Below, piece by piece: positions 1 through 7,428 of a DNA stretch of 24,521 bases. Under the pieces are notes generated by a model. That model was not told the origin of the DNA. It worked only from the letters and a program-made list of their open reading frames with translations, and did no database searches. Every line of letters starts with the position of its first letter. The stretch's first letter is position 1. Source of the DNA: CBDHHC01 sp050633205 (GTDB lineage: Bacteria; Pseudomonadota; Alphaproteobacteria; Rhizobiales; CBDHHC01); the NCBI GenBank assembly GCA_050633205.1, contig JBOEGA010000179.1:1-24521 (forward strand), in the 5' to 3' direction. The translations under genes were made by a program, and so were the position numbers.

Positions 1-425
1 CAGGTGCCGTTGGGCGTGCCCAGCTTATGATTCCAACTGCCAGGCTGATGGCGAAAAAACTTGGTATGCGCAAGGTCGCCAGAATGTCGAGACATCGATT
101 GAAGCGTTTGTTGATGAATAATCCGGCCCTTAGTGAGAAGCTTGGACGAGCTTACCTGAATGAAGGTATGCAGCGTTACGGGCGAAGAGATATTGCTCTT
201 ATATATTATAATGGTGGTCCGGTTGCTGCGAATGCGGCCTATAAAAGTCTGAAAAAGAGCGGACACATGAAAGTCTATACTGGCGAAACATATTGTTACG
301 TCAAGAAAATCGCCAAGAGAAGTGGTATTGCTACTGCTCCTATGAGGCTTGTTAAAGGCCGGTCATACTGGCGTAACCGAAAGAAATGGGTAAGGCGTAC
401 AGGGCGTTCACCGTGTCGCGTATGA
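1..425 (+). CDS. Lytic transglycosylase, SLT domain, C-terminal part (5' end outside window)
   Basis: The reading frame is open to the left edge of the window (first full codon at 3), so this is the C-terminal part of a longer protein. The opening residues G-A-V-G-R-A-Q-L-M-I-P-T-A match the SLT-domain block that follows the catalytic glutamate (GA.G.MQ..P.TA). Further on, YYNGGP and the later ETYCYVKK match the family's A.YN.GP and ET..YV.K blocks. The family cleaves the glycan strands of peptidoglycan in the periplasm and leaves 1,6-anhydro ends. The catalytic Glu and any signal peptide would lie upstream, so activity cannot be judged here. The last 30 residues are very basic. A strong terminator follows 30 bases after the stop codon, so this is the last gene of its transcript. 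Confidence 0.8.
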   Translation, partial: GAVGRAQLMIPTARLMAKKLGMRKVARMSRHRLKRLLMNNPALSEKLGRAYLNEGMQRYGRRDIALIYYNGGPVAANAAYKSLKKSGHMKVYTGETYCYVKKIAKRSGIATAPMRLVKGRSYWRNRKKWVRRTGRSPCRV

Positions 426-454
426 TTTCTTAAAAAATTTTTACCTATTGGAAT

Positions 455-494
455 AATGGGCGAGGTTCAGCGGGGAGCCTCGCCCATTTTTTTT
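455..494 (+). terminator. Intrinsic terminator after the lytic transglycosylase gene
   Basis: A perfect 11-bp stem (455-465 with 478-488, core GGGCGAGG/CCTCGCCC) encloses a 12-base loop and runs into eight T residues (487-494). It ends the transcript of the upstream gene and separates it from the membrane protein gene that starts at 582. Confidence 0.93.
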
Positions 495-581
495 CTGTAT
501 CAGAATTGACTGAATATTAATGCTATTTTGTCATGTTTATCATGGCGTTAAAGTAAGTTTTGGTTAATTTTTGGTAGCCGT

Positions 582-1874
582 ATGTTTGAAGAGTTTGTTG
601 CAGTATTGCGTGATTTTAAGATGTTAGTGGCAGATGCCCTCTTTGGCCGGGAGAGGCAGTTTCTAGAAAACTCTGTTTGTATTGATGCTCCCAAAGACCA
701 GGTCTGGAGCTCTTTATGGGGGGCAGAGGGTGATGGGAAAGCATCATTAGCTGGCTATAATATAGAGAAGGTGTCCGGGCAGGACGGTCTGTATAAAATT
801 TCCTGGGGTGACAATAGCCTGTACCCTGTCAGTTTTTTGAAAATTCTTGAATCAAAACCTGGAACTGCATTTCTAGCGGAGAAATATTTTGAAGGGGATG
901 AAGACCCTGAGTACAGGCAGCTTGTTGCTGTAACACTTGTCGAGAGTGAAGATGGAGAGCAAACTCATATCAATCATTTTGAGTATGTAACTGATCTGGG
1001 ACCTATCGACAAAATGATTGCTTCTTTCGAGACGCGCTGGATGCTTCAGATGTTTAAAGAGCATTGTCAAAAAAGCGATGCAGCAGAAAGTGAAGTTGTA
1101 TTGGAAGTTGATGAGGGGGAGGCTTTCTGGGCGGTTCTTTCTTCTGCTGTAGCGTTTTTCGGTTGCTGGTTCTTCTACGATCTATCGTGGGCAGTACTTA
1201 TTATGATGGCTCTTGTTTTCCATGAATTTGGCCATGTTATAGGATTGAGTTTTCTTGGTATTCACCCTTCCGGGGCTACTATGCTACCGTTTGTTGGCAA
1301 GGCTGCCGTTGAGAAGTTTCCATTTCGCAGTGAGCTTGAACATGCGTTCTGCGCCCTGATGGGGCCGGCTGTCAGTTTATTGCCAAGTACGATATTCTTT
1401 TTGTTTTATCTGTTTAACGGGCATGTCTTCTTTGGAGCTGCGGCTGCAATTTTTGCCTTTGTAAACCTGATCAGTTTTCTGCCTGTTTATCCGTTCGGCA
1501 GTGAAAGGATATTTAACGGGATGATCAGGTCTATCAGTGCGGAAGATGTGCTGGCCGCAATAGTAACAGTGTTTATCGTATCTCTGGCAGCATCGTTATT
1601 TTATGGATATTACATTGCTGCGCTTGTCATAGCGCTGGTCTTTCTTCTGGCTTATGAGCCCGCCTATCAGTATTTTATTGAAAGTGATGAAGAAGATGAC
1701 GCGAGTATCGAAATAGAGTCTTCCGGCGATGGTGCCGGGGTTTCCGGTATTGCCATGTCTTCCAACAGTGCGCTTATTGTGCTGGCGGGATTTGTATTCT
1801 GCGTGTGGGCTCATACGTCGATACTATTTTCGACGCTGTCAGATACCGGAGTGTCCAGTCTGCTTGGCTATTAA
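582..1874 (+). CDS. SRPBCC-like domain fused to an M50 (site-2 protease-like) membrane domain
   Basis: 430 residues. Residues about 28-165 look like an SRPBCC/START-type ligand-binding fold: the segment S-V-C-I-D-A-P-K-D-Q-V-W (31-42) is the usual first strand and helix of that fold, and the part ends in a long amphipathic helix. Residues about 180-360 are hydrophobic with several membrane segments and carry HEFGH (214-218), the zinc-binding HExxH of M50 intramembrane proteases. The second M50 block, normally N..P..P-L-D-G-G-R-I, is present as L-P-V-Y-P-F-G-S-E-R-I (300-310), so the third zinc ligand Asp is replaced by Gly306; Glu308 lies two residues on. An acidic stretch (about 368-380) precedes a last membrane helix (about 396-416). 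The protein may be an intramembrane protease with a changed active site or a non-catalytic relative. No substrate is suggested by the neighbours. The start has only a weak ribosome-binding site, but no better one is visible. Confidence 0.75.
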   Translation: MFEEFVAVLRDFKMLVADALFGRERQFLENSVCIDAPKDQVWSSLWGAEGDGKASLAGYNIEKVSGQDGLYKISWGDNSLYPVSFLKILESKPGTAFLAEKYFEGDEDPEYRQLVAVTLVESEDGEQTHINHFEYVTDLGPIDKMIASFETRWMLQMFKEHCQKSDAAESEVVLEVDEGEAFWAVLSSAVAFFGCWFFYDLSWAVLIMMALVFHEFGHVIGLSFLGIHPSGATMLPFVGKAAVEKFPFRSELEHAFCALMGPAVSLLPSTIFFLFYLFNGHVFFGAAAAIFAFVNLISFLPVYPFGSERIFNGMIRSISAEDVLAAIVTVFIVSLAASLFYGYYIAALVIALVFLLAYEPAYQYFIESDEEDDASIEIESSGDGAGVSGIAMSSNSALIVLAGFVFCVWAHTSILFSTLSDTGVSSLLGY

Positions 1875-1887
1875 GGTATCGGGCCGG

Positions 1888-2625
1888 TTACTCGCGGCGC
1901 AGGACTTTATTCACAATTGCATTCAGGAAGCCGTTGGTTGCGCGGAAGTCTGATTTGACTTTGTCCGGCTGGTATTCTGTTTCAAGCCAGTCGTAAAAGG
2001 AGATGCCGGATTTCTGTTTGGCTTCGATATACAGGTCGAAGAAGTAGTCCAGAACTCCTGTATCAGCCTGTCTTATATGGCCGAATCGCAGGCTTAACTG
2101 TTTTTGCGCTTTCTCTATCGGTGTGTTCTGGTGAAGAAACATATGGAGGACGCTTGCCAGTCCAGCTCTGTCTGCACCCGATTTACAGTGCATCAGTATT
2201 GGATATTCAACATCTTTAAAGAGCTGCTCAGCTTCGCGTATCATAGCCGGGCATGGTGCAGCCCGGGAATACATAACGAAATTGATAAGTTTGATGCCGT
2301 TGCGCTCACAATGGCGTTCTTCCAGCCGGTAACTTCCACATTCACGAGGGCCGCGGAGGTTTATGATTGTTTTTATGCCTTTTCTTGCCAGCTTTCTTAT
2401 CTGGTGAGGGGCGGGCTGGCTCGAGCGGAATACTCCGTCTGCTATTTTGTGTTTATTGAAATATATTGCCCGGAATATGCCATGGTCAAAAAACAGCATG
2501 TCAAAATAATCAAAAACAGGTCCAAGATATTTTTTTACAGGCTGAGGAGATTTTCTGGCTACATATTGCCTTGTGCCACGGATAAATCTTTGCGTCTTTT
2601 TTCTTATAGGTTTTATCAGGGGCAT
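1888..2625 (-). CDS. Tyrosine/dual-specificity phosphatase-like protein
   Basis: 245 residues with the cysteine-phosphatase signature H-C-K-S-G-A-D-R (146-153): Cys147 is the expected nucleophile and Arg153 the phosphate-binding residue of CX5R. The conserved R-S-S-Q-P (67-71) and the strand I-K-T-I-I-N-L-R (about 84-91) are typical of the compact bacterial DSP-like family. No signal peptide is seen, so a cytoplasmic location is expected; the first 35 residues are strongly basic. The in vivo substrate is unknown: phosphoprotein, phosphoinositide or nucleotide are all possible in this family. The gene converges on the SRPBCC-M50 gene with only 13 bases between the stop codons, and I see no hairpin terminator there. 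It is read away from zapE across a 380-bp gap. Confidence 0.85.
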   Translation of the reverse strand: MPLIKPIRKKTQRFIRGTRQYVARKSPQPVKKYLGPVFDYFDMLFFDHGIFRAIYFNKHKIADGVFRSSQPAPHQIRKLARKGIKTIINLRGPRECGSYRLEERHCERNGIKLINFVMYSRAAPCPAMIREAEQLFKDVEYPILMHCKSGADRAGLASVLHMFLHQNTPIEKAQKQLSLRFGHIRQADTGVLDYFFDLYIEAKQKSGISFYDWLETEYQPDKVKSDFRATNGFLNAIVNKVLRRE

Positions 2626-3005
2626 GGTTTGAGAACTATCTGGCTTCTACTTTTTATTTTTACAGGTGTATTGTCTGGTTGAAATTCCTAGGCTTTTAAT
2701 GCCTGCAGCAATGTATGCCCTATTTCTGACTTTTTCGCAATTACGAAAGATATGGAACTGTTAATGAGTCATTACAATACAGGTTATATATTAAACTGGT
2801 TATACACCTATATTGTTAACAGATTTGTGATGCCTTTTAGCGCATTGATTGGCAGGTTGTTTTTATTTATTGGAATATATTACAGAACTATCGAGATCAG
2901 GTATGTTGCGTATTAATATCTGTTTGTTTATGACTTTATTACTCTTCATTGCCAGTGGATCTCCAAAAAGCAATTAATGAAATATAACTGGTCAGGCGAG
3001 CTCGT
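2626..3005. other. Divergent intergenic region between the phosphatase gene and zapE
   Basis: 380 AT-rich bases with no credible gene. They must hold the promoters of the two divergent genes. The only clear structure is a 16-bp near-palindrome at 2733-2748, listed separately. I found no convincing -35/-10 pair for either gene. zapE has a Shine-Dalgarno-like AGGCGAG close before its ATG. Confidence 0.6.
2733..2748. promoter_or_regulatory. Operator-like near-palindrome
   Basis: TTTCGcAATTaCGAAA: 16 bp, symmetrical except for one base pair (lower case). It lies about 110 bp upstream of the phosphatase start codon in a divergent promoter region. It has no T-run and is too short for a terminator, so a dimeric repressor site is the natural reading, but no regulator can be named and chance is possible in AT-rich DNA. 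Confidence 0.25.
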
Positions 3006-4097
3006 ATGAAACATGGACCTTTGCTGAAATACCAGGCTATGGTGTCAGCCGGTGAAATAACACCAGACCCTGCACAGGTTATGGTTATGGAGCAACTGCA
3101 AATTGTTGCTGAAGAGCTGGAGCAGTTTAAGCCCAAAAAAGAATTCCTGTCCCTGTTTTCAGGTAACAGTTCCATAGCCCCAAACGGTTTGTATGTTTAT
3201 GGTGGGGTAGGACGCGGAAAGACCATGTTAATGGATCTTTTCATTGATAATATCAATTTCCCTCTCAAGCGCCGTGTGCATTTTCATGAGTTTATGTTTG
3301 AAGTTCATAATGCGATTGGTGATGCCCGGAAAAAAATAAATGGCGACCCTATCCCCTATGTTGCCAAAAATATTGCAAGTAAGGCACAGCTGCTCTGTTT
3401 TGATGAATTTCATGTTACGGATATCGCAGATGCCATGATTCTCGGGCGATTGTTCTCATGCCTGTTTGAGAAAAATGTTGTGGTTGTTGCCACCTCAAAT
3501 GTTCATCCGGAGGGGCTTTATAAAGATGGATTGAACAGGAACTCATTCCTGCCTTTTATTTCAATGATACAGGACAAGATGAAGGTGCATGAGCTTTCTT
3601 CCGAGCGGGATTACAGGCTTGAAAAGTTTCAGGGCGAAGAGCTTTATTTTATTCCCAATGATGACCGTGCAGAGAAAGCTATAAGGCATATGTTTTTAAA
3701 GCTGACAGGGCATGAAGAGGGGAAGCCATGCCAGCTGGAAGTTAAAGGACGCAAGATATATGTAGAGGAGGCTTCCATGGGGGTGGCCCGTTTTACATTT
3801 GAGCAGTTATGCGCAATGCCACTGGGAGCCGCTGATTATTTATCCATTGCCCATAGCTTTCATACCGTTCTTATCGAAGGAGTGCCTGTGATGGGGCCAC
3901 ATAACAGGAATGAAGCAAGGCGCTTTAATACGCTGATTGATGTGCTTTACGATAACACGACAGGACTGGTTATGAGTGCTGAAGCGGAACCTGATAATTT
4001 ATATAAAGACGGGGACGGTTCATTCCTGTTTGAGAGGACAGCTTCCCGGCTGAACGAGATGAGGTCTTATGAATATCTTGCATCAAAGGAGCAGTGA
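3006..4097 (+). CDS. zapE: Cell-division-associated ATPase ZapE (AFG1-like)
   Basis: 363 residues. The P-loop G-G-V-G-R-G-K-T (66-73) and the Walker B block L-L-C-F-D-E-F (129-135), followed by H-V-T-D-I-A-D-A-M, are diagnostic of the AFG1/ZapE family of single-domain AAA+-like ATPases. In Escherichia coli ZapE is linked to the Z-ring during constriction; in mitochondria the relative Afg1/LACE1 is linked to turnover of respiratory-chain subunits. Its place just upstream of mdh-suc is a recurrent alphaproteobacterial arrangement. The start is supported by AGGCGAG just before the ATG and by the usual family N-terminus (length about 360-390). A 196-bp gap without a hairpin separates it from mdh, so partial co-transcription is possible. 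Confidence 0.95.
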   Translation: MKHGPLLKYQAMVSAGEITPDPAQVMVMEQLQIVAEELEQFKPKKEFLSLFSGNSSIAPNGLYVYGGVGRGKTMLMDLFIDNINFPLKRRVHFHEFMFEVHNAIGDARKKINGDPIPYVAKNIASKAQLLCFDEFHVTDIADAMILGRLFSCLFEKNVVVVATSNVHPEGLYKDGLNRNSFLPFISMIQDKMKVHELSSERDYRLEKFQGEELYFIPNDDRAEKAIRHMFLKLTGHEEGKPCQLEVKGRKIYVEEASMGVARFTFEQLCAMPLGAADYLSIAHSFHTVLIEGVPVMGPHNRNEARRFNTLIDVLYDNTTGLVMSAEAEPDNLYKDGDGSFLFERTASRLNEMRSYEYLASKEQ

Positions 4098-4293
4098 TTA
4101 TTTTATGGGCAAGAGGCGCTAAATAGTTCAATGTCTGTTGTTTTTCGAATTAAAGTAAATTGTGAACCGGATTATCGTTGAATCATGACAATGACTCTTG
4201 AACCACAGCAGAATTCAGGTTAACAGACACTGAATATTTCTGGATGTCATGCAAGCAATGAAACATTTCACATCAAACACATAGAGGTTTAAC

Positions 4294-5259
4294 ATGGCAC
4301 GCAACAAGATTGCGCTAATTGGCGCTGGTATGATTGGCGGAACTCTCGCCCATATTGCCGGTCTGAAAGAGATGGGCGACATTGTGCTCTTCGATGTTGT
4401 TGACGGAATGCCCCATGGCAAATCTCTTGATATAGCTGAAGCTGCGCCAGTGGACGGTTTTGACAGTCATCTTACAGGTACAAATGAGTATCGGGATATC
4501 GAGGGTGCAGATGTTGTGATTGTGACCGCTGGTGTCGCGCGCAAGCCTGGTATGAGCCGGGATGATCTGCTGGGAATTAATTTAAAAGTAATGGAACAAG
4601 TTGGCGCGGGGATTGCCAAATACGCCCCTGATGCCTTTGTTATCTGCATTACGAACCCTCTTGATGCAATGGTCTGGGCCTTACAGAAATTCAGCGGGTT
4701 ACCAAGAAATAAAGTAGTTGGGATGGCCGGAGTTCTTGATTCATCGAGGTTCCGCCACTTTTTAGCAACCGAATTTGATGTGTCGGTAGAGGATGTTTCT
4801 GCATTTGTCCTTGGGGGACATGGAGATACGATGGTTCCCTTACCTAGATACTCAACAGTTGCAGGTATCCCTTTGACGGATCTTGTGAAAATGCGATGGA
4901 TTACGCAGGATCGTCTTGAAGAAATTATCCAGCGCACGCGGAATGGTGGTGCAGAAATAGTGGAACTGCTCAAAACCGGGTCCGCATATTATGCGCCAGC
5001 TGCCTCTGCTATCGAAATGGCAGAGTCTTATCTTAAAGATAAGAAACGTGTGTTACCATCCGCAGCATATCTAAATGGTGAGTTTGGAGTAAAAGGTCTT
5101 TACGTGGGGGTTCCGGTGGTTATCGGGGCTAACGGTGTTGAACGCGTCGTGGAGATTGATCTGGATAGAAAAGAGCGTGATGCATTTATGACTTCCGTTG
5201 AGTCGGTTAAACGTCTCGTGGAGACATGTCTGCAAATCGCACCTAATCTGGCTGAGTAG
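4294..5259 (+). CDS. mdh: Malate dehydrogenase (NAD+, LDH-like type)
   Basis: 321 residues. It interconverts malate and oxaloacetate in the TCA cycle. The Rossmann motif G-A-G-M-I-G-G is at 10-16, with Asp34 at the end of the second strand, which favours NAD+. Substrate-binding arginines are Arg83 and Arg89 in A-R-K-P-G-M-S-R-D-D, then Asn121 (ITNPLDAM) and Arg152. The catalytic pair is Asp149 (G-V-L-D-S-S-R-F) and His176 (L-G-G-H-G-D-T-M). Size and motifs fit the LDH-like malate dehydrogenases of alphaproteobacteria. AGAGG stands seven bases before the ATG. It opens the operon: sucC starts 12 bases after its stop codon. Confidence 0.97.
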   Translation: MARNKIALIGAGMIGGTLAHIAGLKEMGDIVLFDVVDGMPHGKSLDIAEAAPVDGFDSHLTGTNEYRDIEGADVVIVTAGVARKPGMSRDDLLGINLKVMEQVGAGIAKYAPDAFVICITNPLDAMVWALQKFSGLPRNKVVGMAGVLDSSRFRHFLATEFDVSVEDVSAFVLGGHGDTMVPLPRYSTVAGIPLTDLVKMRWITQDRLEEIIQRTRNGGAEIVELLKTGSAYYAPAASAIEMAESYLKDKKRVLPSAAYLNGEFGVKGLYVGVPVVIGANGVERVVEIDLDRKERDAFMTSVESVKRLVETCLQIAPNLAE

Positions 5260-5271
5260 GAATAAGGTTCT

Positions 5272-6462
5272 ATGAATATACATGAATATCAGGCGAAAGC
5301 CGTATTGAAGGAGTTTGGGGCTCCCGTTTCCAAGGGGGTGCCTGCTTTTACTCCTGAAGAAGCGGAAAAAGCGGCTCAGGAGCTTGGTGGTCCTTTGTGG
5401 GTTGTGAAATCACAGATTCACGCAGGTGGCCGTGGTAAAGGTCGCTTTAAAGAGGCCGAGGCCGGAGAAGCTGGCGGTGTTCGTCTGGCGAAGTCTATAG
5501 AAGAAGTTAAGCTTTTTGCTGAGCAAATTCTTGGTAAGACTCTGGTAACACATCAAACCGGCCCTGAAGGTAAGGTTGTTAACAGACTGTATATCGAAGA
5601 TGGTTCTGATATCCAGGACGAATTTTACGTTTCAGTTCTTGTTGATCGTTCATCTTCAAAAGTTTCTTTTGTTGTTTCAACTGAAGGCGGCATGGATATC
5701 GAAGCTGTAGCAGAAGAAACTCCTGAGAAGATTTTGACGTTTACGGTTGATCCTGCGACAGGCTTTATGCCTCATCATGGTCGTTCTCTTGCGAAAGCAC
5801 TGAACCTTTCCGGTGATCTTGCCAAGCAGGCTTCAAAGCTTGGTGGTATTCTTTACAAAGCATTCTGCGATAAAGATATGGCGATGCTTGAAATTAATCC
5901 GCTTATCATTACGAAAGACCAGCGCCTTGTGTGTCTGGATGCTAAAGTCGGTTTCGATGGTAACTCACTTTACCGTCATGCTGATATCGTGGAACTTCGT
6001 GATATAACTGAAGAAGACGCGAAAGAGATCGAAGCTTCAAAATATGATCTGAGCTATGTTGCTCTTGATGGTAATATCGGTTGTATGGTGAATGGCGCAG
6101 GCCTTGCTATGGCAACTATGGATATTATCAAGCTTTATGGTGCCGAGCCTGCTAACTTCCTTGATGTTGGTGGTGGAGCAACGAAAGAAAAAGTGACTGC
6201 TGCCTTTAAAATTATTACATCAGATCCAAATGTACAGGGCATTCTGGTGAATATTTTTGGTGGTATCATGCGCTGTGACGTGATTGCTGAAGGTGTGATT
6301 GCTGCGGTTCAGGAAGTTGGTCTTCAGGTACCACTTGTGGTTCGCCTTGAAGGTACAAATGTTGAGCTTGGCAAAAAGATTATAAGCGAGTCCGGTCTTA
6401 ATGTGATTGCTGCTGACAACCTTGATGATGCAGCCAAGAAAATTGTTGCAGCGATCAAATAA
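5272..6462 (+). CDS. sucC: Succinyl-CoA synthetase (ADP-forming) beta subunit
   Basis: 396 residues, full length. It makes succinate, CoA and ATP (or GTP) from succinyl-CoA together with SucD. The N-terminal M-N-I-H-E-Y-Q-A-K is the family start; an ATP-grasp domain fills roughly 1-235 (V-V-K-S-Q-I-H-A-G-G-R-G-K-G at about 44-57, and M-L-E-I-N-P-L near 204-210). The C-terminal CoA-ligase-type domain carries N-I-F-G-G-I-M-R-C-D and L-E-G-T-N-V-E-L-G-K. It sits 12 bases after mdh and 11 bases before sucD, so the three are almost surely translated from one mRNA. Confidence 0.97.
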   Translation: MNIHEYQAKAVLKEFGAPVSKGVPAFTPEEAEKAAQELGGPLWVVKSQIHAGGRGKGRFKEAEAGEAGGVRLAKSIEEVKLFAEQILGKTLVTHQTGPEGKVVNRLYIEDGSDIQDEFYVSVLVDRSSSKVSFVVSTEGGMDIEAVAEETPEKILTFTVDPATGFMPHHGRSLAKALNLSGDLAKQASKLGGILYKAFCDKDMAMLEINPLIITKDQRLVCLDAKVGFDGNSLYRHADIVELRDITEEDAKEIEASKYDLSYVALDGNIGCMVNGAGLAMATMDIIKLYGAEPANFLDVGGGATKEKVTAAFKIITSDPNVQGILVNIFGGIMRCDVIAEGVIAAVQEVGLQVPLVVRLEGTNVELGKKIISESGLNVIAADNLDDAAKKIVAAIK

Positions 6463-6473
6463 GGGGCAGAGCA

Positions 6474-7349
6474 ATGACAATATTAGTAGACAGTAATACA
6501 AAAGTTATCTGCCAGGGCCTTACCGGTTCTCAAGGAACATTTCATACCGAGCAAGCAATTGCTTACGGAACAAAAATGGTTGGTGGTGTGACACCAGGCA
6601 AGGGTGGAAGCGAGCATGCCGGACTTCCTGTGTTTGACACAGTCTGGGAAGCAAAAGAGAAAACCGGTGCAAATGCATCAGTGATTTATGTTCCGCCTCC
6701 GTTTGCTGCTGATGCGATTGCAGAAGCTGTTGCAGCCGAGATTGAGCTGGTTGTATGTATTACAGAAGGCATTCCAGTTATGGATATGGTCAAAGTCAAG
6801 AAGGCTTTGACTGGCTCAAAGACACGTCTTATCGGACCAAACTGCCCAGGTGTTATCACTCCTGATCAGTGTAAAATCGGTATTATGCCCGGGCATATTC
6901 ACAAGTCCGGAAGTGTTGGAATTGTATCCCGTTCAGGTACTTTGACTTACGAAGCTGTGGCACAAACTACTGTTGCCGGTCTTGGTCAGTCAACATGTGT
7001 TGGTATCGGTGGCGACCCGGTTAAGGGAACTGAGCACCTTGATGTGCTTGAAATGTTCCTGAATGACCCGGATACTCATTCAATTATTATGATTGGCGAG
7101 ATTGGTGGTTCGGCTGAGGAAGAAGCTGCTGAATTTATCAAATCATCTCCGATCAAGAAACCAACAGTTGGTTTCATCGCAGGTGTTACAGCTCCTCCGG
7201 GACGCACAATGGGGCACGCAGGTGCTATCGTTGCTGGCGGTAAAGGTGGTGCTGGTGATAAAATCGAAGCAATGCGTTCTGCGGGGATTGTCGTAGCAGA
7301 CTCTCCTGCTGCGCTAGGAACTACCCTTGTGGAAGTATTAAAAGGTTAA
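6474..7349 (+). CDS. sucD: Succinyl-CoA synthetase alpha subunit
   Basis: 291 residues. The Rossmann-type CoA-binding domain is N-terminal (C-Q-G-L-T-G-S-Q-G-T-F-H at about 13-24; G-G-V-T-P-G-K-G-G near 37-45). The phosphohistidine loop M-G-H-A-G-A-I-V-A-G-G-K-G-G-A places the phosphorylated residue at His248. It pairs with SucC in the cytoplasm. AAGGGG precedes the ATG. The stop codon is followed two bases later by a 27-base inverted repeat (listed separately), which marks the border with sucA. Confidence 0.97.
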   Translation: MTILVDSNTKVICQGLTGSQGTFHTEQAIAYGTKMVGGVTPGKGGSEHAGLPVFDTVWEAKEKTGANASVIYVPPPFAADAIAEAVAAEIELVVCITEGIPVMDMVKVKKALTGSKTRLIGPNCPGVITPDQCKIGIMPGHIHKSGSVGIVSRSGTLTYEAVAQTTVAGLGQSTCVGIGGDPVKGTEHLDVLEMFLNDPDTHSIIMIGEIGGSAEEEAAEFIKSSPIKKPTVGFIAGVTAPPGRTMGHAGAIVAGGKGGAGDKIEAMRSAGIVVADSPAALGTTLVEVLKG

Positions 7350-7351
7350 CT

Positions 7352-7378
7352 ATTTGGGGAGCATTATGCTCCCCAAAT
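7352..7378 (+). repeat. Perfect inverted repeat (hairpin) between sucD and sucA
   Basis: Arms 7352-7364 and 7366-7378 are perfectly complementary (13 bp, core TTTGGGGAGC/GCTCCCCAAA) around a single centre base. As RNA this folds into an 11-bp stem with a five-base loop. It begins two bases after the sucD stop codon and has no T-run, so it is not a standard terminator. It could protect the upstream mRNA from 3' exonucleases or mark an RNA-processing site. It is clear of the sucA ribosome-binding site at 7416-7419. Confidence 0.75.
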
Positions 7379-7428
7379 TCATCCACCTGGCTGGTTTCCT
7401 ATTTCAGGCCATTACGGAGTTCGGCCCA

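Noticed and set aside
4098..4293. Possible promoter for mdh (TTGAAC 4198-4203 with TTAACA about 16 bases on)
   Set aside because: The -10 match is poor and no better pair is seen. A promoter is likely in this gap, but I cannot place it.
4467..4973. Long antisense open frame over mdh, and similar ones over sucA, sucB and lpdA
   Set aside because: They are opposite to clearly conserved genes, have no domain, ribosome-binding site or promoter of their own, and follow from codon bias in the real genes.
7354..7428. In-frame extension of sucA to TTG 7354 or ATG 7366
   Set aside because: Both codons lie inside the inverted repeat and would add a leader unlike other E1 proteins. The ATG at 7429 has GGAG at the right distance and the family N-terminus.
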